DNA from: Alphaproteobacteria bacterium | GTDB lineage: Bacteria > Pseudomonadota > Alphaproteobacteria > UBA8366 > JADFVY01 | Length of the DNA: 5,163 nt | Assembly: GCA_029881615.1 (NCBI GenBank) | Contig: JAOUMF010000206.1 | Location: forward strand, 1-5,163 | Reading direction: 5' to 3' | Shown: piece after piece, positions 1 to 5,147 of the stretch | Position numbering within the stretch: position 1 is the stretch's first letter | Layout: each line of letters opens with the position of its first letter | Translations under genes and position numbers: made by a program | The notes under the pieces: generated by a model | What the model was told of the DNA's origin: nothing | Database searches by the model: none | Seen by the model: only the letters and a program-made list of their open reading frames with translations

Positions 1-597
1 GCAGACCGTCACGCCCGGCGCGCAGGAGACCAGGCAGGCGGCCAGCGCGGTTTCGCCGTCGCGGGCCATGCCGTAGCCGGTGGAGGTCGGCACCGCGATC
101 AGTGCGCCGGGCACCAGCCCGCCCAGCACGCTGGGCAGCGCCGCATCCATGCCGGCAACCGCAATCACGACGGGATGGCGCTTGATTTCGTCGGCTCGTT
201 CCATCAGCCGCCAGAGGCCGGCGACACCGACATCGAAAAATCCGTTGGCGCCGATATTGTGGAATTCCAGCGTGCGCATCGCTTCACGCGCCGGGCGGCT
301 ATCCGACGTTCCGGCAGTTACCACGGCGACGAGGGGGGCTGTGGGCGGTGCGGGGGTGAAGCGGAAAAAGGCGGTGTGCGACGCCGCATCGTAATCCATA
401 TCCGCGGGCTGGGTCGCGTCGAGGGCGGCGAACTTGGTCTCGTCCAGGCGGGTTAGCAGGAAGGGATGTTCGCGTTCGGCGATCTCGGCAAGAATATGAC
501 TGATCTGAGTCACTGTTTTTTGCGCGCAGAAGATCGTCTCGCCGAAGCCGAGCCGGTCATGGCGGTCGTAGTCGATATTGATGTCACGCGGGCTCAT
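1..597 (-). CDS. larB: LarB, NPN cofactor carboxylase/hydrolase (partial, C-terminus beyond window edge)
   Basis: LarB makes the first intermediate of the nickel-pincer nucleotide cofactor in the cytoplasm: it carboxylates the pyridinium ring of nicotinic acid adenine dinucleotide and hydrolyses the phosphoanhydride, giving the biscarboxylate mononucleotide and AMP. I read 199 codons without a stop from the ATG at 597 to base 1. The N-terminus is MSPRDINIDYDRHDRLGFGE. The AIR-carboxylase-like core follows, with TAGTSD (94-99), AGMDAALPSVLGGLVPG (148-164), PTSTGYGMA (170-178) and SCAPGVTV (191-198). Cys192 in the last motif is the likely counterpart of the nucleophilic cysteine of Lactobacillus LarB. 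The family continues with a VNIDNG-like stretch, so roughly 20-50 residues lie outside the window. The start overlaps the larE stop as ATGA (597-594), which points to translational coupling; upstream there is only a weak AAGGAT, 9 bases away from ideal spacing. Identity is firm; the start rests on the overlap and on family-like N-terminal residues. Confidence 0.95.
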   Translation of the reverse strand, partial: MSPRDINIDYDRHDRLGFGETIFCAQKTVTQISHILAEIAEREHPFLLTRLDETKFAALDATQPADMDYDAASHTAFFRFTPAPPTAPLVAVVTAGTSDSRPAREAMRTLEFHNIGANGFFDVGVAGLWRLMERADEIKRHPVVIAVAGMDAALPSVLGGLVPGALIAVPTSTGYGMARDGETALAACLVSCAPGVTVC

Positions 598-1433
598 TGG
601 GGTGTTTGATCCTTGTTGCCGACGAAGGCGCTGCCGCGCCGGTAAGTGATGATCTCGGTCTTGCCGCCGTCCAGATCCGGCCGCTGCATGTTTAATTCGG
701 TGATGAGCGCGGCTTTGAGGTCGGGTGTCAGCCTTGCGATGGTTTCTTCGTCCAGTTCAATGACAATGCCTTGTCGGCGCAGGCGGCAGCGCACCGTTTT
801 CGGCGCCAGTGTCTGTTTCAGCCATTCCTCGATCTCGTCGATCATGACCAGGGCAGCCGGCTCGATGCGCAGGCCGGTTTCGATGCGGCTGGACAGGCAG
901 GGCGACGAGGGCAGGGCAGCAAGCTCAGGCAGACCCAGCGTCCGGGCCAGTGCCCGCACGTCGGACTTGGTGAAACCGGCTTCGACATAGGGGTGGCGTA
1001 CATTGTTTTCGGCCGCCGCGCGCAGGCCGGGGCGGTAATCCCCCAGATCGTCGCGGTTCGCGCCGGACAATACTTTATCGCCCGGCATCGCGGACAGCAG
1101 GCCATAGAGATTCGACTTGCAGAAATAGCAGCGGTTCACTGGATTTGCGCGATAACGTTCGTCGTTGAATTCGCCGGCGTCTGCCAGCTCCAGTCGCCAG
1201 TCCTCCTCGGCTCCGCGCGCCTTCACTCGTTCGGTTGCCGCGCGCGGCACGGCGGGCGAGACCGCGTGGACCATCCGTACCGCATCGCGACCCAGGGTGC
1301 GGTGGGCGAAGCTGGCCAGCGTCATGGAATCGACTCCGCCGGAAACCGCGACGGTGGCCTGGCCCAGTTCACGAAGGGTCGCGGCGAGTCGGTCCGCCAT
1401 GGCAGCGGCAAGGGGGGCGGCATCATTGCCCAT
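594..1433 (-). CDS. larE: LarE, ATP-dependent sulfur transferase for NPN cofactor
   Basis: LarE adenylates the carboxylates of the LarB product and replaces them with thiocarboxylates. The 279-residue protein has the PP-loop SGGVDS at 31-36 for ATP, the motif RCYFCKSNLY at 101-110 (Cys102, Cys105), the SGANRDDLGDYRPG segment at 123-136 and PCLSSRIETG at 178-187 (Cys179). Family length is about 270-280. I chose the ATG at 1433. An AGGAG lies at 1448-1444, 10 bases upstream, whereas the alternative ATG at 1442 is only 1 base from it. The more upstream start at 1472 adds a basic stretch (MRPRRRPFR) lying inside larC. The chosen start overlaps the larC end by 11 bases, and the stop overlaps the larB start. 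Cys102, Cys105 and Cys179 match the three-cysteine set I recall for cluster-binding LarE proteins, unlike the single sacrificial cysteine of Lactobacillus LarE; this mechanistic reading is inference. Confidence 0.95.
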   Translation of the reverse strand: MGNDAAPLAAAMADRLAATLRELGQATVAVSGGVDSMTLASFAHRTLGRDAVRMVHAVSPAVPRAATERVKARGAEEDWRLELADAGEFNDERYRANPVNRCYFCKSNLYGLLSAMPGDKVLSGANRDDLGDYRPGLRAAAENNVRHPYVEAGFTKSDVRALARTLGLPELAALPSSPCLSSRIETGLRIEPAALVMIDEIEEWLKQTLAPKTVRCRLRRQGIVIELDEETIARLTPDLKAALITELNMQRPDLDGGKTEIITYRRGSAFVGNKDQTPQ

Positions 1434-2640
1434 CGGGATCATGCTCCTGAACGGCCTTCGTCTCGGCCTCATAGCGCTTTCGTTGGCGGGCGGAAACCCC
1501 CGATGTGGCGGCCAGCGTGTCCATCTCTATCTTGGCGGTGACGCCGGACGGGCGATATGCACGTTTTACCGACAGGCCGTCGGCGGTTACCGCCTCGCGG
1601 CCGACCATCATGCGCGATTGGGTGGACCGGCGCAGGCCGAGCGTCATCGTTTCGTCCAGAACCAGCGCGGCGATTTCGTCCGCCTGGTCCGGCGAGGCCA
1701 ACACCTGCAGGGCGGTTCCCATGCGGCCCTTTTTGCCAAAAACCGGCCACTGACAGACATCGATCACGCCCGGCGCCGCGCGCAGATGGTCGATGGCGGC
1801 GGCCAGATCTTCGGCGGTCTGGTCATCGATCTCGCAACGCAGGACTTCGACGCTATCGCCCGCCATGTATTCAGGGGGCGGACCGTAGAGGGTGGCGCGC
1901 AGGATATTGCTGCGCCCGGCGAATTTGCGTGTGCCGAAGCCGATGCCCGCGCCGATCAGGCCGCGAGGCGTGGAATCGGCCTCCTGGGATACATTCAGAT
2001 AACGCAGAATGGCCGCGCCCGTCGGGGTGATGCGCTCGCCTTCCTCGCCGTCGTCGACGAAGGCATAGCCCTTTAAAAGCTCCAGTACCGCCGGGGCCGG
2101 AACGGGCAGGAAACCATGGGCCGTGCGCACCTGCCCGCGCCCTCGCGGTAGCGGCCCGACAGTCCAGATACAGGGTGCGAGCGCGGTGACAATGGCGGCG
2201 GCCGACAGGATATCGACGATTGAATCCACCGCGCCGACTTCATGGAAGGAAACCTCGTCGATATCCTTTCCATGAACCGCCGCTTCGGCCTCGGCCAGCA
2301 GCTTGAAGATGCCCAGCGCCGCCTCGCGAACGTCGGCTTCCAGCGGTGCCCGTTCCAGCCGGCCGCGAATATCGCGCCAATGGGTATGGGGATGGTCCCG
2401 GCCACTGCCTTGCGGCATCTCCACAAGAAACCGCGACCCGGTCAGAATTCCGTCGCCATGTGGTTCGCGTCCGATTTGCAGGTCAGCCGGCAGGTCCATG
2501 GCGGCAATCGCCGCCTCGCAGCGCGGCCACAGATCGGGCCGTGCGTCCAGCATCGCGGCGGCGAACATATCCCCGGCCACGCCGCCCACGGCATCCAGAT
2601 GGATCTCCGTTACCGGTAATTCCGCGATGTCGTCAGCCAC
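1423..2640 (-). CDS. larC: LarC, NPN nickel insertase (CTP-dependent cyclometallase)
   Basis: LarC inserts Ni into the bis-thiocarboxylate nucleotide with CTP hydrolysis, the last step of the cofactor pathway. From a GTG at 2640 the protein has 405 residues, the usual size for full-length LarC (DUF111 family). Motifs in order: IHLDAVGGVAGDMFAAAMLD (13-32), the His-rich HPHTHW (83-88), SFHEVGAVDSIVDI (131-144), HGFLPVPAPAVLELLKG (175-191), ERITPTGAAIL (202-212), GIGFGTR (232-238), then the C-terminal domain with CEIDDQTAEDLAAAI (269-283), GVIDVCQWPVFGKKGRMG (291-308) and TMTLGLR (331-337). N- and C-domains are in one uninterrupted frame, unlike the Lactobacillus plantarum gene, which needs a frameshift. 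GTG 2640 is the only GTG, ATG or TTG in frame between the far ATG at 2793 and the first motif; the 51 residues added by 2793 do not look like LarC. Its Shine-Dalgarno is weak (GGGA region). First gene of the cassette. Confidence 0.93.
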   Translation of the reverse strand: MADDIAELPVTEIHLDAVGGVAGDMFAAAMLDARPDLWPRCEAAIAAMDLPADLQIGREPHGDGILTGSRFLVEMPQGSGRDHPHTHWRDIRGRLERAPLEADVREAALGIFKLLAEAEAAVHGKDIDEVSFHEVGAVDSIVDILSAAAIVTALAPCIWTVGPLPRGRGQVRTAHGFLPVPAPAVLELLKGYAFVDDGEEGERITPTGAAILRYLNVSQEADSTPRGLIGAGIGFGTRKFAGRSNILRATLYGPPPEYMAGDSVEVLRCEIDDQTAEDLAAAIDHLRAAPGVIDVCQWPVFGKKGRMGTALQVLASPDQADEIAALVLDETMTLGLRRSTQSRMMVGREAVTADGLSVKRAYRPSGVTAKIEMDTLAATSGVSARQRKRYEAETKAVQEHDPDGQ

Positions 2641-2795
2641 GTTCTGGGTCCCAATCTCTACCGTGTTTGTTGGACGCGCATTTATTCGCCCCCGGTTTAC
2701 AGCGAAATCCGACCCTTGAACAGGATGATGGTTGGGGCGGCACGCTGTATTCTCCCCTCTCGCTTTTTTGTCCCCGCCGATGCTAGAACGCAATC
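2641..2795. promoter_or_regulatory. Divergent intergenic region between larC and the PLP enzyme gene
   Basis: These 155 bases separate two divergently transcribed genes and must hold promoters for both if the start choices are right. They are visibly more AT-rich than the flanking genes. On the plus strand a TATTCT at 2748-2753 could be a -10 box, but the hexamer 17 bases upstream (ATGATG) is a poor -35. On the minus strand a TTTCGC with TAAATG 17 bases downstream is an equally weak candidate for larC. A short palindrome TGGGTCCCA (2645-2653) sits just upstream of the larC GTG. I see no convincing operator or riboswitch fold. Boundaries depend on the larC start. Confidence 0.4.
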
Positions 2796-3851
2796 ATGAC
2801 AATATACGATAACCCGCGCGCGGGGGGCGACGGCCCGCGCTTGTTCCGAACCTCGGCGGATCGGCCGATGGCGATGCTGCAGCAGTGTCCCGCCTACGAG
2901 GCGACGCCGCTGTGCGATATGGCTCCGTTGGCGGTGGCGCTGGGTGTCGGGTCATTGCGGGTCAAGGACGAAACCGGACGAATGAACCTGGGCAGCTTCA
3001 AGGCGCTGGGCGGCGCCTATGCGATCGCGCAGATGATCGCCGACGCCGCCGGTTCCACCGACATGGCGGGCGCGCGGGCCAGGCTGGTCGCGGCGGGCAT
3101 GACCTTCATCACCGCCAGCGCGGGCAATCACGGGCTTTCGGTCGCGGCCGGGGCGCGGGTGTTCGGCGCCCGCGCGGTAATCGTGCTGTGCGACGCCGTG
3201 CCCGAAGGCTTTGCCAACCGGATCCGCGCGATGGGGGCCGAGGTTGTGCGCGTGGCGGGAACCTATGAAGACAGCGTCGCCCATGCGATTTCGGCCGCCG
3301 ACTCGAATGGCTGGCTGTTGCTGGCCGACGGAACCTGGGAAGGTTATGTGGAGCGTCCCGCCCTGGTCATGGAGGGCTATACCGTGCTGGCCGAGGAAAT
3401 CCGCGCGGCCTTCGCGGCAAGCGGCGATTGGCCGACTCATGTATTCCTGCAGGCCGGGGTTGGCGGATTGGCGGCGGCCGTGGCCGGGCATATTCGCGAT
3501 CACTGGGCCAAACAGCCGATTATCATCGTGGTCGAACCGGACGCGGCGCCGTGCCTGATGGCGAGCGTGAAGGCCGGACAACTGACCAGGGCCGAGGGGC
3601 CGATGTCGAACATGGGTCGCCTGGACTGCAAGGATGCGTCCCTGATCGCGTTCTCGGCATTGCGCCGGGATGCGGACAAATTCATGACGATCACCGACGG
3701 CGAGGCAAAAGCGGCCGAAGACACATTGTCGCGGCAGGGCATCGCCACCACGCCCAGTGGCGCCGCGCCACTGGCGGGGCTGATGGCCATGAAACCAGGC
3801 CCGGACAGCCGCTGTCTGCTGATCGTATCGGAAGGCCCCGAAGGGGACTGA
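2796..3851 (+). CDS. Fold-type II PLP enzyme, diaminopropionate ammonia-lyase-like
   Basis: Cytoplasmic PLP-dependent lyase of the tryptophan-synthase-beta fold, 351 residues. Features in order: CPAYEATPL (31-39), a typical entry motif for the family; VKDETGRMNLGSFKALGGAY (56-75), with Lys69 as the probable Schiff-base lysine; TASAGNHG (106-113), the phosphate/substrate loop; ADGTWEGY (177-184), with Asp178; GVGGL (221-225), the glycine loop for the PLP phosphate; VEPDAAPCL (246-254); MGRLDCKDASLIAF (273-286); and TTPSGAAPL (318-326). Motif order and several long blocks are closest to diaminopropionate ammonia-lyase (YgeX type), which deaminates 2,3-diaminopropionate to pyruvate. That family is usually near 400 residues, and its loop reads TDGNHG in the members I remember; here the Asp is Ala109. 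Threonine or serine dehydratase activity, or another amino-acid beta-elimination, is possible. The ATG at 2796 has only a weak Shine-Dalgarno, but the N-terminal residues fit the family. Divergent from larC and convergent with the tRNA gene. Confidence 0.85.
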   Translation: MTIYDNPRAGGDGPRLFRTSADRPMAMLQQCPAYEATPLCDMAPLAVALGVGSLRVKDETGRMNLGSFKALGGAYAIAQMIADAAGSTDMAGARARLVAAGMTFITASAGNHGLSVAAGARVFGARAVIVLCDAVPEGFANRIRAMGAEVVRVAGTYEDSVAHAISAADSNGWLLLADGTWEGYVERPALVMEGYTVLAEEIRAAFAASGDWPTHVFLQAGVGGLAAAVAGHIRDHWAKQPIIIVVEPDAAPCLMASVKAGQLTRAEGPMSNMGRLDCKDASLIAFSALRRDADKFMTITDGEAKAAEDTLSRQGIATTPSGAAPLAGLMAMKPGPDSRCLLIVSEGPEGD

Positions 3852-3874
3852 ACACTTAAAGCATAAAAAGAAAT

Positions 3875-3964
<90 letters not shown>

Positions 3965-3968
3965 GCAG

Positions 3969-3983
3969 GTGAGTTGTTCTCAC
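3969..3983 (-). other. Small hairpin in the precursor leader of tRNA-Ser
   Basis: GTGAG and CTCAC form a perfect 5-bp inverted repeat around a 5-base loop (AACAA on the minus strand), 4 bases before the mature tRNA 5' end. If the suggested promoter is right, it lies wholly within the short leader removed by RNase P. It may be a coincidence. Confidence 0.4.
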
Positions 3984-3993
3984 GGGCGCGGCG

Positions 3994-4022
3994 AACCTAG
4001 CGAAAAGCATTCGGCGCCGCAA
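3994..4022 (-). promoter_or_regulatory. Possible sigma70 promoter of tRNA-Ser
   Basis: On the minus strand TTGCGG (4022-4017) and TAGGTT (3999-3994) are 17 bases apart. Initiation would fall near 3987 and give a leader of about 22 bases, a normal length for a tRNA gene. The hexamers match the consensus only in part. Confidence 0.35.
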
Positions 4023-4140
4023 GCGGTGAAAATAGCTTATATGTCGATATTGTATCGGCCAGCCCCGATCACCAGATAGCCTAAAGGTCGAAATGTTGTC
4101 GGCTTGGCGCGATTTCGCACTCGATTCATGGAATTGGCGG
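4023..4140. other. Non-coding spacer between divergent tRNA-Ser and rplU promoters
   Basis: No coding sequence or RNA gene is supported here. The only structure I see is a perfect short palindrome CGATA-TTG-TATCG at 4045-4057, between the two promoters. It could be a protein-binding site or a chance repeat in a locally AT-richer stretch. Confidence 0.3.
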
Positions 4141-4168
4141 TTGACTTGGCCGTGCGCGTGAATATAGT
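4141..4168 (+). promoter_or_regulatory. Sigma70-type promoter of the rplU-rpmA operon
   Basis: TTGACT (4141-4146) and TATAGT (4163-4168) are near-consensus hexamers separated by 16 bases. Initiation would fall near 4175, giving a leader of roughly 80 bases before the rplU ATG. It is the best promoter match in the window, as expected for a ribosomal protein operon. Confidence 0.8.
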
Positions 4169-4183
4169 GCCGCCACGTTGGAT

Positions 4184-4232
4184 GCGGGCCTACGGATGGC
4201 CCGCCTTTTGGTTTGCCCCGCCATGCGCGGGC
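4184..4232 (+). promoter_or_regulatory. Structured 5' leader of rplU, possible attenuator
   Basis: Four GC-rich segments lie between the promoter and the rplU start: A GCGGGCC (4184-4190), B GGCCCGC (4198-4204), C CCCGC (4217-4221) and D GCGGGC (4227-4232). A pairs perfectly with B (7 bp, 7-base loop) and is followed by CTTTTGGTTT, resembling a weak terminator or pause site. C pairs with part of D (5 bp, 5-base loop). Alternatively B pairs with D (6 bp) or A with C (5 bp). Exclusive pairings of this kind are typical of attenuators and autoregulated ribosomal protein leaders. The complementarity is plain in the sequence; regulation by L21 or by another ligand is inference. Confidence 0.5.
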
Positions 4233-4255
4233 TTCTGCATACGAAAGCTGGACGG

Positions 4256-4786
4256 ATGTACGCAGTTATCAAGACAGGCGGCAAGCAATACAAGGTCGCC
4301 AAGAACGATGTAATTTTGGTGGAAAAGCTGGCGGGCGATGCCGGCGCCGCCGTGGAACTCGACGAGGTTCTGCTGGTTGGCGACGACAAGGGTCAGACCG
4401 TCGGTTCGCCGCTGGTCGATGGCGCGCATGTCGCGGCCACCGTGCTGGAACAGACTCGCGGCGAGAAGATTATCGTCTTCAAGAAAAAGCGGCGTCAGAA
4501 TTATCGCCGCAAGGCCGGTCATCGTCAGGATCTGACGGCCCTGAAGATCATCGATATCGTGACCGGTGGCAAGAAAAAGGCAGCCAAGGCTGCTGAGCCG
4601 AAGGCGGAAGCCAAGCCGGTTGCGCCGAAGGCGGAAGAGAAGAAAGCCGCGCCGAAGGCTGAAGCGGCCAAGGCCGCGCCGAAGAAGGCGGAAGCCAAAA
4701 CCGAGGCGAAACCGGCGGCGGCGAAGAAGCCCGCGGCCAAGAAAGCCCCGGCGAAGAAGCCCGCCGCGAAGAAGACTGAGGAGTAA
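4256..4786 (+). CDS. rplU: 50S ribosomal protein L21 with long Ala/Lys/Pro C-terminal tail
   Basis: L21 binds 23S rRNA in the large ribosomal subunit. Of 176 residues, about 1-104 are the L21 core: [14 protein letters not shown] at the start, VEKL (22-25), VGSPLVDGA (49-57), and the basic [20 protein letters not shown] (71-90) followed by QDLTALKI (91-98). Residues 106-176 are a tail of 27 Ala, 23 Lys, 9 Pro, 9 Glu, 2 Thr and 1 Val, so the protein is about 70 residues longer than a typical L21. Such tails are known in alphaproteobacterial L21. I chose the ATG at 4256 because the protein then begins exactly as L21 does; the in-frame TTG at 4178 would translate the structured leader. The Shine-Dalgarno is poor (GGACGG just before ATG), which fits translation influenced by the leader fold. 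It lies 6 bases upstream of rpmA in one operon. Confidence 0.97.
   Translation: MYAVIKTGGKQYKVAKNDVILVEKLAGDAGAAVELDEVLLVGDDKGQTVGSPLVDGAHVAATVLEQTRGEKIIVFKKKRRQNYRRKAGHRQDLTALKIIDIVTGGKKKAAKAAEPKAEAKPVAPKAEEKKAAPKAEAAKAAPKKAEAKTEAKPAAAKKPAAKKAPAKKPAAKKTEE
4598..4708 (+). repeat. 27-base tandem repeat in the rplU tail
   Basis: In-frame units begin at 4598, 4625 and 4652 (27 bases each), and a fourth begins at 4679 with one extra codon. The repeated core GCCGAAGGCGGAAG occurs exactly at 4597-4610 and 4624-4637, and with one change at 4651-4664. The encoded units are [27 protein letters not shown] and [10 protein letters not shown] (residues 115-151). A shorter 5-residue pattern rich in KKPAA continues to residue 174. 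Slipped-strand expansion is the likely origin. Confidence 0.75.
4778..4783 (+). promoter_or_regulatory. Ribosome binding site of rpmA inside the rplU end
   Basis: GAGGAG forms the last two codons of rplU before its TAA and lies 9 bases before the rpmA ATG. It fixes the rpmA start and suggests that L21 and L27 translation are coupled. Confidence 0.8.
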
Positions 4787-4792
4787 CGATCG

Positions 4793-5059
4793 ATGGCACA
4801 TAAAAAAGCAGGCGGCAGTTCCCGCAACGGTCGCGACTCAGCGGGTCGCCGCCTTGGCGTGAAGAAATTTGGTGGTGAAGTTGTCATTCCCGGCAACATC
4901 ATCATTCGTCAGCGCGGCACCAAGGTGCATCCTGGCGACAATGTCGGCATGGGCAAGGACCACACGATCTTTGCGACCAGCGAAGGCCGCGTGAAGTTTC
5001 ACAAAACTCGTCTGCGCACCACCGTGTCGGTAGAGCCGACCCCGTTGGCTGCTGAATAA
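4793..5059 (+). CDS. rpmA: 50S ribosomal protein L27
   Basis: L27 is a large-subunit protein whose N-terminus reaches toward the peptidyl transferase centre. The 88-residue protein begins [20 protein letters not shown], the hallmark of the family, and continues with LGVKKFGGE (21-29), [19 protein letters not shown] (34-52) and [14 protein letters not shown] (56-69). The length is normal. It starts directly with the AHKK sequence and lacks the cleavable N-terminal extension found in Firmicutes L27. It is co-transcribed with rplU, with its Shine-Dalgarno inside the rplU end. Confidence 0.98.
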   Translation: MAHKKAGGSSRNGRDSAGRRLGVKKFGGEVVIPGNIIIRQRGTKVHPGDNVGMGKDHTIFATSEGRVKFHKTRLRTTVSVEPTPLAAE

Positions 5060-5064
5060 TACCC

Positions 5065-5081
5065 CGGTGGGCACCCCACCG
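5065..5081 (+). other. Short hairpin after rpmA
   Basis: CGGTGGG (5065-5071) and CCCACCG (5075-5081) form a perfect 7-bp stem with a CAC loop, 5 bases after the rpmA stop. No T-run follows, so it is more likely a 3' end stabiliser or pause structure than a terminator. Confidence 0.45.
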
Positions 5082-5116
5082 ACGGTGGCGCCCATCGCTG
5101 GACCGAGATTACGGAG

Positions 5117-5147
5117 GAGGGAGATGGGCAGTCATCTCCCTCTTTTT
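5117..5147 (+). terminator. Intrinsic terminator of the rplU-rpmA operon
   Basis: GAGGGAGATG (5117-5126) and CATCTCCCTC (5133-5142) form a perfect 10-bp stem with a 6-base GGCAGT loop, followed at once by TTTTT (5143-5147). The position about 60 bases after the rpmA stop fits the end of a ribosomal protein operon. A caveat is the overlap with a possible translation start at 5124. Confidence 0.8.

Noticed and set aside
1434..1472. Longer LarE starts at 1472 and 1442
   Set aside because: 1472 adds an unlikely basic peptide deep inside larC; 1442 is one base from the AGGAG and so badly placed, whereas 1433 is usable.
771..2076. Two long plus-strand open frames opposite larE and larC
   Set aside because: They are shadows of high-GC codon bias; neither has a recognisable motif, and both overlap firm coding sequence for their whole length.
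2641..2793. 51-residue N-terminal extension of LarC from the ATG at 2793
   Set aside because: The extension does not resemble LarC, lies in AT-richer DNA, and would leave only 2 bases between divergent start codons.
3834..3850. CCCC-GAA-GGGG hairpin at the end of the PLP enzyme gene as a terminator
   Set aside because: The stem is only 4 bp, lies inside the coding end, and has no T-run on either side in the right orientation.
4178..4255. TTG start for rplU at 4178
   Set aside because: It would begin almost at the transcription start, translate the structured leader and add residues not found on L21; ATG 4256 gives the exact family N-terminus.
4597..4786. CRISPR-like or mobile repeat array in the rplU tail
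   Set aside because: The repeats are in-frame, imperfect, without unique spacers, and encode a low-complexity tail; no insertion sequence ends or transposase are present anywhere in the window.
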